A stretch of DNA of 39,904 bases, from the NCBI GenBank assembly GCA_964482435.1, contig CAYZXL010000042.1:1-39904 (forward strand). The letters run 5' to 3'. Position numbers and translations under genes: made by a program. The notes below the pieces were generated by a model, which worked only from the letters and a program-made list of their open reading frames with translations, was not told where the DNA came from and made no database searches. Numbering within the stretch: the first letter of the stretch is position 1; every line of letters starts with the position of its first letter. The DNA is from CAYZXL01 sp964482435. GTDB taxonomy: Bacteria > Auribacterota > JABMQX01. Shown one piece after another: positions 15,756 to 22,959 of the stretch.

Positions 15756-16817
15756 ATGAAAATCGCCAGTAACCCAAAAGACCTATCCCAGTGGCTCACG
15801 CTGGGAACATGCGCCGTCATAGTGGTGAGCTTCTATGCACCATTCATGTGGATGCTGAATCAGTGGTTTGTTGTGGAGGCGTATTCCCCCGGCCCGGCCG
15901 TTCCCATCTTGGCTTCCATCACCTTTTTGCACGTTTTAAAAAAAAGGAATGCTCTTCCACCGATTCCCACGCGCACAGCCAGACGGGTGCTTGCGATACT
16001 GGCCTTCCTGGTGGTCATCGTCTATGTCGGGAAAGAGCATTCCCGCCTCCTCCCGGGCAGTCGGTTTCTGTCGTCCGCATCCTATGTGATTCTGTTCGCG
16101 GCGACGACCTTTGCCCTTCTCCAGAGCGGATTCCTCCTCGCAAAAACAACAGCGGGCAATCCCGGGCGGAGAGCAGCCGCTCTGGGAATGACCCTCGTGC
16201 TTGGGAGCCTCGCGCTCCATTTTCTCGCCCTCCGCGGGGACGAGCCCCGCGTGTGCATCGTCACCTACATATCTCTCCTCTTCGGACTAAGCTGGTTTCT
16301 CCACGGATGGCACACCGTCAAGCCGGTAATTTTCCCCTATGCAATGCTATTTTTCATGGTGCCGATGGAGTTCATAGACGAGATTGCAGGCGTGCCCATG
16401 CGGCTTCTGGTCACGAACGTCGCCGTCTTTCTGATGCGGATGGTCGGATTGGACGTCGCCCAGGCGGGCAACTGGTTCGCCATCGGCTCCATGGAGTTCA
16501 GAGTGGACGCCCCGTGCAGCGGCCTGAAATCGCTCATCTCCCTGACAGCACTTGGGGCGACGTTTGCTTTCGTCACCCAGCGGACGACGCTGAAGAAGCT
16601 CTTGCTCGGCGCGTGCGCTATCCCCATAGCGCTTGTGACAAACGTCGTGCGGCTGGCGTGCGTCGGGATTTTCGCTCAACTCATCGGAATGAATTTCGCG
16701 GTGAAAGTCTTCCACGAACACGCTGCGGTCGTCCTTTACATCCTGGCGATTCTGATTTTCATGTCCCTCGACAAAAAGGTCTTTCAAGCGCAATGGTTTC
16801 GAGTAAAAAACTTCTGA
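15756..16817 (+). CDS. xrt: exosortase (PEP-CTERM-type sorting transpeptidase)
   Basis: The frame opens upstream with a TTG at 15708, but the ATG at 15756 (353 aa) fits the family. The protein is a multi-pass inner-membrane enzyme with about eight hydrophobic segments. The catalytic residues of exosortases are visible: Cys254 in DAPCSGLKSL, Arg299 in TNVVRL and His320 in KVFHEHAAVVLYI. Exosortases cleave C-terminal tripartite sorting signals and hand the protein to a cell-surface acceptor. The next gene, an EpsI-type partner, overlaps by 25 bp. None of the complete proteins in this window ends in a recognisable PEP-type signal, so the substrates are elsewhere. The neighbourhood is typical: a PEP-CTERM/exopolysaccharide locus. 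Confidence 0.95.
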   Translation: MKIASNPKDLSQWLTLGTCAVIVVSFYAPFMWMLNQWFVVEAYSPGPAVPILASITFLHVLKKRNALPPIPTRTARRVLAILAFLVVIVYVGKEHSRLLPGSRFLSSASYVILFAATTFALLQSGFLLAKTTAGNPGRRAAALGMTLVLGSLALHFLALRGDEPRVCIVTYISLLFGLSWFLHGWHTVKPVIFPYAMLFFMVPMEFIDEIAGVPMRLLVTNVAVFLMRMVGLDVAQAGNWFAIGSMEFRVDAPCSGLKSLISLTALGATFAFVTQRTTLKKLLLGACAIPIALVTNVVRLACVGIFAQLIGMNFAVKVFHEHAAVVLYILAILIFMSLDKKVFQAQWFRVKNF

Positions 16818-17641
16818 TTGTTTTCGGGATTCTTGCGATTTCCCTCGTTCCGAGATTCTTGTTTACGGGTGTCAGGACACTCTTCGACGAGCGCCCTGTG
16901 GAATTCCTCCCGGACGAAGTCCGCGAGTGGCAAGCCGTGGAGGTCTTCGTCTGTCCCCGATGCCTGGTGGAATTAAAGGAAGCGGTCTGGAATGTTGCCC
17001 CGCCCAAAAACCCTGCCGCCCAGATGTTCTACCTGAAAAGCGACCTGAGCAACGGCTCTTGCCCTGTGCACAAGATTCCCCTGACGACGACGAAAGACCT
17101 GCCCGTTGATTTCATGACGCAGAAAGTCCTCTCCGCCGGAACAGAGTTCCTTGAGAAATGGTACCGCAATCTGCCTCTCGACGCCCCGTCCGGCCGCGAC
17201 CTGTTTGTGACAATCGTCACCACCGGCGCCGAGAAGAGAGGTATCCATCGCCCGGAACGGTGCTTTCAGGCGCAGGGATGGCAGGTCGTCTCGCGCGCTA
17301 GATGGCGCATCAGTCCTTTAGGAGGGAGTCAAGGGAGCCTTGAGGCGACACGCCTGGTGGTACGGCGCGTCTGGCTGACTCCGGAGGGGAAGAAAGCGGA
17401 GGCAAAGGAGGTTGTTTTCTACTGGTTCATGGGTCATAACAGGTTGACGGGCAGGAACTTGAAGCGGCTGCTCTATACCGCCCTTGACAGGGTTCTTCGC
17501 GGGTTGAACTACCGCTGGTCTTGCGTACAACTCAACTCGCCCGTTCGCGATTCGGTGGAGGAGACGAGCCGCCGGATGGGGGAGTTTGTCTGGAACCTTC
17601 TGCCACTGATTCAACGAGCCGGTCGGCGGAGGCCGGAATAA
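16793..17641 (+). CDS. EpsI-type exosortase-associated protein with a CPxC/CPxH ribbon
   Basis: The ATG at 16793 gives 282 residues; the open frame upstream is a shadow of the exosortase gene. A membrane anchor is at residues 5-25 (KLLIVFGILAISLVPRFLF). The EpsI signature is at 150-163 (GIHRPERCFQAQGW), and the family's C-terminal block follows (VFYWFMGHNRLTGRN, then LLYTALDRVLRGLNYRWSCVQL in pieces). EpsI domains usually accompany or are fused to exosortases. Between anchor and signature is an insertion with Cys54-P-R-Cys57 and Cys90-P-V-His93, which would form a zinc-ribbon-like site outside the membrane. It overlaps the exosortase by 25 bp, implying translational coupling. Confidence 0.9.
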   Translation: MVSSKKLLIVFGILAISLVPRFLFTGVRTLFDERPVEFLPDEVREWQAVEVFVCPRCLVELKEAVWNVAPPKNPAAQMFYLKSDLSNGSCPVHKIPLTTTKDLPVDFMTQKVLSAGTEFLEKWYRNLPLDAPSGRDLFVTIVTTGAEKRGIHRPERCFQAQGWQVVSRARWRISPLGGSQGSLEATRLVVRRVWLTPEGKKAEAKEVVFYWFMGHNRLTGRNLKRLLYTALDRVLRGLNYRWSCVQLNSPVRDSVEETSRRMGEFVWNLLPLIQRAGRRRPE

Positions 17642-17729
17642 AGGTGGGAGGAAGGCGAGGCTGGGAAACGGCGGCCGAAACGAAGTTGCTGGGGGACGGA
17701 CAGGGCGAGAAAAAAACAGAAAAAAACGC

Positions 17730-17758
17730 TTGACAGCGATAAAGCGGTGATGTAGTTT
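17730..17758 (+). promoter_or_regulatory. sigma70 promoter for the exopolysaccharide gene block
   Basis: A perfect TTGACA (17730-17735), a 17-base spacer and TAGTTT (17753-17758) lie about 65 bases before the start at 17822. The -35 is ideal and the -10 is weak, which suggests help from an activator. Confidence 0.5.
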
Positions 17759-17821
17759 TCCCCATGGAATATTACTCTTGTGTACAGGCTACAAATAAAC
17801 AGATATGGAAGGAGGGAAATC

Positions 17822-18334
17822 ATGCGCCTGAGAGTTGTAATATCTACCATCGCTCTGGTCGCTTTGCTCGGGCTGCCGTTAAGCTTGTCAGCGGAGGAAG
17901 CGGCTTCTGCACTGAAGCCCGCCCCGGCAAAGGCGGAAGGGATGGGAATGACCCATCTGGAGTTGGCTCAGGCCATCGTCAGGGCTCTTGGCCTCCAGAA
18001 TGATCTGCCGGTAAAGGCCACTCCGGCGGATTATGCGACGTACCTGGAGGGAAAAGGCATCGCTCCGTTGAGGGACTGGATCACGGGGGCTGAGGTAACC
18101 AAGGCGGACCTTGCGGTAGTCACCGTGGAAGCTCTGGGCCTGGCCGGTGAAGTTGAGAAACCAACCGATGCCGAGTCGTACATGGCTGTTCTCGACGAGC
18201 GGCAGATCTCGCTAGCGACGGTGATGGACGTGATCTCGAACGTCAGCGTCCGTTCGGCTGTAACGCAGTGGGTGCTTTATTCACCTATCACAGTCCTTTA
18301 CGAAACATTTTTAAGTCCGGTCGAAGCGCAATAG
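17822..18334 (+). CDS. small secreted protein with two SLH-like repeats
   Basis: The ATG at 17822 has a strong GGAGGG Shine-Dalgarno and gives 170 residues. The signal peptide (about 1-24) is typical, ending LPLSLSAEEA. The mature protein contains a tandem repeat of about 40 residues: MTHLELAQAIVRALGLQNDL... and VTKADLAVVTVEALGLAGEV..., each followed by an ADYATYLEGKGI or ESYMAVLDERQI segment. The (I/V/M)T-x2-(E/D)LA-x2-(I/V)VxALGL pattern resembles part of S-layer homology repeats, which can bind cell-wall polymers, but the match is partial. It is the first gene after a good promoter and precedes the barrel gene by 58 bp. I suggest a periplasmic partner of the polysaccharide export machinery; this is inference. 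Confidence 0.8.
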   Translation: MRLRVVISTIALVALLGLPLSLSAEEAASALKPAPAKAEGMGMTHLELAQAIVRALGLQNDLPVKATPADYATYLEGKGIAPLRDWITGAEVTKADLAVVTVEALGLAGEVEKPTDAESYMAVLDERQISLATVMDVISNVSVRSAVTQWVLYSPITVLYETFLSPVEAQ

Positions 18335-18392
18335 CTTCCTGACCTGAACACTCCACTGGGAAAACAAAACTTCCAAGATTGGAGGGGGGTTT

Positions 18393-19619
18393 ATGAAAAA
18401 CATTTCATTAGTAGTCGTTGTTCTCATTGCAGGAGCGCTGCTGGGTTCCGCTCAGGCCGCTTCGTTTCGGCCGGCAATCCTCGGCGGGGCCTATGACGAG
18501 CTTCTTCCAGAAGCAGTGAAGGGCAAGACATTCGTCCCGTCCATCAAGGTGAGGTGGGAGTACGACGACAACGTTTATGCCGGCGAGGAAAGCTGGAAGA
18601 TCTATGCGGAACCGAAGATAGACATCCACTGGCTGTCAGCGGTGAGCTACTTCGGCTTGAGCTACCAGTACAGCTTCATCTGGTACGACGACAGGCCTGT
18701 TGACGACACCGACATGGCCCACGACCTACTCTTCGACGTTCGTCACTACTTCACCCCAACTATTGAGGTCGCCGTTCGAGATACCTTCCGGTTCACGCAG
18801 GAGCCAGCGATAGCGGAGGAACTCGGCGGCGCGGCAAGGGAGATTTCTTATCGGACCATGGGTGATTATCTGTATAACCAGGCCAGCGTCGGAGTGAACG
18901 TCCAGACCGGTCGCCAGTTCTGGTGGAACTGGAGCTACGCAAACCTGGTGGTTGATTACGACGAGGCTGACGCAAGCGAATCTCTTGACAGGATGGGAAA
19001 CACCGGCGCTGTCAAGCTCCAGTACCTCGCCACGCCCCAGACAAAAGTCAATTTGGGCGCCAGCTATACCGACCTCAGCTACGATAACGCTGTATCCGAG
19101 TGGAAAGACTCGGACTCGTGGATTGGCTTCGTGGGTGTTGACCAGAGCCTGGCGAAGCACTGCGTAGGCTCCATTCTCGCCGGTTGGGAGAACAGGGATT
19201 TCTCCGACGATTCGGAGGATGCTCCGTACATTGACGCGAGCCTGTCGGCCGGTATCGGAAAGAAAGGCAACGGAAGAATTGGCTACCGTCACAGCTTTGC
19301 TGAGACGCTTTCGCCGTTCTATGGAGCTCGTGAAGTTGACGCTTTCTACGGCGGCTTGAATGCTTGGCTGGCAAACTGGACGTCCGTGCACTTCAACACC
19401 AGTTACGAAATGGGCGACCTGGAGAGGCCGATCACGCTGGGCAGCAAGAGCGTGGATGAGGACGTCTGGCTGCTTGGCATCGTGCTGAGGCAGCACGTCA
19501 CCCAAGATATGTACGTTGAGGCAGGATACCGCCGGACCAACGTTGACTCGGACTTCATGGGCGGTCTTTCCGATTACGAACGCAACAGATACTACATAGG
19601 ATTTGGCGGCATTTTCTGA
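18393..19619 (+). CDS. outer-membrane beta-barrel protein of an exopolysaccharide locus
   Basis: The 408-residue protein has a clear signal peptide (MKNISLVVVVLIAGALLGSA, cleaved near AQA) and long runs of alternating residues typical of amphipathic strands (for example YFGLSYQYSFIWYDDRP and WLLGIVLRQHVTQDMYVEAGY). It ends with Phe after an aromatic strand (RYYIGFGGIF), the signature recognised by the Bam complex. An early segment, KVRWEYDDNVY, matches the start of EpsL/BBP2-type outer-membrane proteins found in exosortase-linked polysaccharide operons. It likely forms an outer-membrane channel or anchor for the polymer. A strong GGAGGGGGG Shine-Dalgarno precedes it, and a terminator-like hairpin follows before the Wzc-like gene. 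Confidence 0.88.
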   Translation: MKNISLVVVVLIAGALLGSAQAASFRPAILGGAYDELLPEAVKGKTFVPSIKVRWEYDDNVYAGEESWKIYAEPKIDIHWLSAVSYFGLSYQYSFIWYDDRPVDDTDMAHDLLFDVRHYFTPTIEVAVRDTFRFTQEPAIAEELGGAAREISYRTMGDYLYNQASVGVNVQTGRQFWWNWSYANLVVDYDEADASESLDRMGNTGAVKLQYLATPQTKVNLGASYTDLSYDNAVSEWKDSDSWIGFVGVDQSLAKHCVGSILAGWENRDFSDDSEDAPYIDASLSAGIGKKGNGRIGYRHSFAETLSPFYGAREVDAFYGGLNAWLANWTSVHFNTSYEMGDLERPITLGSKSVDEDVWLLGIVLRQHVTQDMYVEAGYRRTNVDSDFMGGLSDYERNRYYIGFGGIF

Positions 19620-19656
19620 GAGGACGCCTGAGGACTTACCATCTGCAGGTCTGGAA

Positions 19657-19696
19657 AAGAAAGGGGACCATGTGCAGGTCAGTGGTTCCCTTTCTT
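19657..19696 (+). terminator. terminator-like hairpin between barrel and wzc-like genes
   Basis: AAGAAAGGGGACCA (19657-19670) pairs with TGGTTCCCTTTCTT (19683-19696) across a 12-base loop, 14 bp with one G-T pair. The 3' arm is T-rich, though there is no long U tract after it. It could end or attenuate transcription from 17730, giving more barrel than kinase. Confidence 0.6.
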
Positions 19697-19749
19697 ATTC
19701 TGGCCCGATTTGCGGAACAAACGAGGACCTAAAAGCGAGGTAGTTAGCC

Positions 19750-22059
19750 ATGGTTAACGCTCCCAGGACCGAAGGGGAAAAAGGGGAAGAAAGACTTCAC
19801 TTCCTCGACTACTGGCGCGTCGTCAAGAAGCGCAAGGAGATCATCATTGCGACCCTCGTCATCATCGTCTTCACCACCGCCGTCTTTAGCTGGATAGGCA
19901 AGGAGATTTACTCTGCCGACAGCCAGATCAAGGTCGAGCAGAGGCAGAGACCCATGGACGTCTTCGGGACGGAAGGTCGCACCTTTCTCCCCTTTGACCA
20001 GTATGAATTCGAGACACACCGTAAGCAGTTGGAAGGCAAGGACGTCCTCGAGAGAGTTGTCAAGGGAGAGGTTTACGGGGAGGACAAGTGGTACTGCCCC
20101 ACCCATCCTCAGGTTAAGTTCACCGACAAAGAAGCCAAAGCCAAGGGAGACATGTGCCCGACGTGCAGCGCCGACCTGGAGCGCTTGCGCGTGAAGAAGT
20201 ACCCTAATTGGGAACCGTTGACCAGAAAATGGGCTAAACGCGACGCATATCCGGGCGGTGAGTACAGTCTGCAAACCGCGGTCGCCATTCTCAGAGCAAA
20301 CCTCAGAATCCGACCCGAAAAGGGGACCCGCCTCATCACTATCCGTTACGAAAGCCAGGACAAAGAGGAGGCTAAGCTCGTTGCCGACATGGTCGCGGAA
20401 GCCTACATCCAATGGAGAGAGGACACCCAGGAGGAGCGTCTTGGATCTGCACTGAACGTCCTGGACCAGCAAGAGAGAGCCGAGCATCGAAAACTGACGT
20501 CGGACCTCGACAAACTGGCAAAGAAGCAAGAAAAATTCAGCCTCGACGCTCAGGGACAGCTCACTCAGTACCAGACGAAGGAGCAGTACAACGTGCAAAA
20601 GGGCCTCGTCGAGGCCGAAATTGCCAAGCTTGAACATCAGGTCCAACGTCTCAGCGCCATGACCATGGACGAGAGGGCAGCCGCAACGCAAGAAGTGGCT
20701 CAGCTCGCAGCCGACCTTGCCCGGCAGGAAGCCATCCTTGACGCCAATCTGGAGGAGTTCGGGCTTGAGCACCCCACCATCAAAGGCCAGAAAAGGCAGA
20801 TTGCCAGCTTAAAAGAGGCTTTGTACGCGCAGACCAATGGCGTCCTCGAATCGAAAAGGGTGAACTTGGGCGCTCTTAAAAGTCAGGCACAGGGTCTCGA
20901 GGAGTCCATCAAATTGTCCCAGAACCAGATCAATGAGAGCCAGAAGGCCTACCAGGAATCCCTGCTTTTGAAGAGCGATTCGGACCTGGAAAAGGCTATC
21001 CTCCAGAAAATGAAGGAGAGCCGCGTTGTCGAAGGAATCACCAACGCCATCCCCAGAGAGGACATTCTCCTCGTCCAGCGCGCTGATCTCCCCAATTCTC
21101 CCGTCCGGCCGAGAAAGATTTTCAACGTCATTGTCAGCATTTTCATCGGGTTGACACTCGGAACAGGACTCGCTTACTTCGTGGACTACCTCGATACAAG
21201 CGTTAAGAGTATTGACGACCTGGAGCTTCGCCTGAATATGTCCACCCTCGCCGTTATCCCGAAGCAAAGAGACGGACTCCTTATCACCGAAAACCCCAAG
21301 TCCCACGCCGCGGAGAACTACCGAATGCTATGGACCAATATCCAGTTCTGGAGACGCCAGGATAGGGTCAAGAGTATCATGGTTACCAGCGGCGGCATGG
21401 GCGAGGGGAAGACAACTACCGTTGTCAACTTAGGAATCGCCGCCGCCCAGATGGAGACGAAAGTGCTCCTTGTGGACTCCGACCTGAGGCGACCGAAAAT
21501 CCACAAGCTGTTGAAGTTCCCCAACCGACTGGGGCTTTCGGATGTCCTCTTGAAGGATGTTGACCCGCGGGAAGTCATCATCGAATCCCAGGTTCCCGGC
21601 CTGTGGGTCATGCCCAGCGGCAAGCTCCCCTCCAACGTCATCGGGCTTCTTAGCTCGCAAAAGATGAAAAACGTCATTACCACTTTAGGGCAAGACTTTG
21701 ACGTCGTTCTTTATGATTCGCCGCCTGTGATGGGTGTCAGCGACGCGTCTGTCATGGCCGGGCTTGTTGACAGGGTTGTGCTTGTTGTGGACCACCATAA
21801 GTTCCCGCCGCGGCTTGCCTTGCGGGCCAAGAGGAGTCTGGAGAACGTAGGCGGGCAACTCTTGGGAACGGTCATTAACAACCTCAACATCCAGAAAGAG
21901 GACTATTACTACTACGGCTACGGAAAAGCCTACCGTTACTATTACCGGCGATATGAACAGGAGCCGGAGGAGGAAAAGGAGGCGGAAGCTGCACGGGCTA
22001 AGGAAGGTGCGGAGGTCGCCTCCAAACCAGACGAGAAAAGTGAAACCCGACAGAGCTGA
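19750..22059 (+). CDS. Wzc-like polysaccharide co-polymerase / BY-type tyrosine kinase
   Basis: The 769-residue inner-membrane protein combines a Wzz domain (TM helices about 30-50 and 457-479), a long periplasmic coiled coil (about 240-430), and a cytoplasmic BY-kinase. The kinase has Walker A SGGMGEGKTTT (548-557), Walker A' VLLVDSDLRRP, Walker B VVLYDSPP and a C-terminal tyrosine cluster (EDYYYYGYGKAYRYYYRRY, about 717-735), the autophosphorylation tail that controls oligomer cycling and polymer length. Inside the periplasmic part, residues 113-146 hold an inserted CPTH...CPTC motif (Cys116, His119, Cys136, Cys139) that looks like a heavy-metal-binding (HMBD-like) ribbon, not a usual part of Wzc. 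It is followed by the Wza-like exporter gene. Confidence 0.95.
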   Translation: MVNAPRTEGEKGEERLHFLDYWRVVKKRKEIIIATLVIIVFTTAVFSWIGKEIYSADSQIKVEQRQRPMDVFGTEGRTFLPFDQYEFETHRKQLEGKDVLERVVKGEVYGEDKWYCPTHPQVKFTDKEAKAKGDMCPTCSADLERLRVKKYPNWEPLTRKWAKRDAYPGGEYSLQTAVAILRANLRIRPEKGTRLITIRYESQDKEEAKLVADMVAEAYIQWREDTQEERLGSALNVLDQQERAEHRKLTSDLDKLAKKQEKFSLDAQGQLTQYQTKEQYNVQKGLVEAEIAKLEHQVQRLSAMTMDERAAATQEVAQLAADLARQEAILDANLEEFGLEHPTIKGQKRQIASLKEALYAQTNGVLESKRVNLGALKSQAQGLEESIKLSQNQINESQKAYQESLLLKSDSDLEKAILQKMKESRVVEGITNAIPREDILLVQRADLPNSPVRPRKIFNVIVSIFIGLTLGTGLAYFVDYLDTSVKSIDDLELRLNMSTLAVIPKQRDGLLITENPKSHAAENYRMLWTNIQFWRRQDRVKSIMVTSGGMGEGKTTTVVNLGIAAAQMETKVLLVDSDLRRPKIHKLLKFPNRLGLSDVLLKDVDPREVIIESQVPGLWVMPSGKLPSNVIGLLSSQKMKNVITTLGQDFDVVLYDSPPVMGVSDASVMAGLVDRVVLVVDHHKFPPRLALRAKRSLENVGGQLLGTVINNLNIQKEDYYYYGYGKAYRYYYRRYEQEPEEEKEAEAARAKEGAEVASKPDEKSETRQS

Positions 22060-22104
22060 ACGAAGGTGCTCTGCCTGATTGCGAAACCAGGGAGTTGAAG
22101 GGAT

Positions 22105-22770
22105 ATGACAAGGCAAGGAGAATTAACTTGGCTTTTTGCCCCAATGCTGGCGGTCGTTTTGGCGGGCGGTGTGATGATGTGGGCACACGGGGTTGAAACC
22201 GGGTCAGCCCCGGCTGCGCCCAGCGGGGCCGCGCCGTCTGGCGAGGGCGCTGCGATCGGCGGAGCCACGCCCGGTGATTACGTCATCCAGGTTGATGACA
22301 TCCTCACGGTTGACGACCTTAAAGCGCGGACCGAGTTGAACCCGCTGCGAGGTTATCGTGTTGATAAGGATGGAACAATAAAGCTCCTTTACCTCGAGCG
22401 CGTGCAGGCCGCCGGTTTGACCAAAAGAGAGCTCGAAGACAAGATTGAAAAGCTCTATGACCCCAGGTACTTCAAGAACTTGCAGATTACCATCGAAGTC
22501 GCCAGCAAAACCTTCACGATTGGCGGAGAGGTGAACAGCCCCGGCATCAAGCCTCTCGTCCCGCGAATGAATATACAGGCCGCGATTGCCTCTGCCGGTT
22601 GGTTTACTGACTACGCCAGGAAAAGCAAGGTGATTGTCCGGCGACTCGAAGAGGGGAAGTCCGTGGTCCACGTGATTGATGTGGACGACATCATCGCAGG
22701 AAACGCTGCCGCAGATTTCCTTATCAAGCCCAACGACGACATATACGTTCCGCGGAAGGGCATGTTTTGA
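22105..22770 (+). CDS. Wza-like polysaccharide export protein
   Basis: The 221-residue protein has a leader-like hydrophobic N-terminus (LFAPMLAVVLAGGVMMWA) and a Gly/Ala/Pro linker, then a polysaccharide export domain (about 57-130, YVIQVDDILTV...YRVDKDGTIKLLYLERVQAAGLT) and an SLBB-like domain (about 130-221, FTIGGEVNSPGIKPL, ending NDDIYVPRKGMF). It lacks the long C-terminal helix of E. coli Wza, so it may use another outer-membrane partner, possibly the barrel at 18393. No lipobox Cys is obvious. It follows the Wzc-like gene by 45 bp and has an AAGGGA Shine-Dalgarno. Confidence 0.92.
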   Translation: MTRQGELTWLFAPMLAVVLAGGVMMWAHGVETGSAPAAPSGAAPSGEGAAIGGATPGDYVIQVDDILTVDDLKARTELNPLRGYRVDKDGTIKLLYLERVQAAGLTKRELEDKIEKLYDPRYFKNLQITIEVASKTFTIGGEVNSPGIKPLVPRMNIQAAIASAGWFTDYARKSKVIVRRLEEGKSVVHVIDVDDIIAGNAAADFLIKPNDDIYVPRKGMF

Positions 22771-22959
22771 GCTTGTGAGGCGCCCCAACGCGGGATGCGG
22801 CCTCGGGTTGCGGCGAGCTCGGGCGCAGTGAGTGTGTTTTCGTAACCGCCCCCGGGGGTCGGGCTCTGGGTTGCTGGAGGTTGCGTGGAGGGCACGGGGC
22901 GGTTGGTCGGCGCTAGGCCTCTCCCAAACGGTTTCGTAACCAACTCCAGAGAAGGACAA

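Noticed and set aside
15791..16792. Long open plus-strand frame overlapping the exosortase gene, continuous with the EpsI-like gene
   Set aside because: The exosortase frame carries all catalytic motifs. The overlapping frame yields Arg/Pro/His-rich sequence with no domain pattern, so the EpsI-like gene starts at the ATG at 16793.
19744..20772. 342-codon antisense ORF inside the Wzc-like gene
   Set aside because: The leucine-rich translation arises from antisense of Glu/Lys/Gln-rich coiled coil; no start signals.
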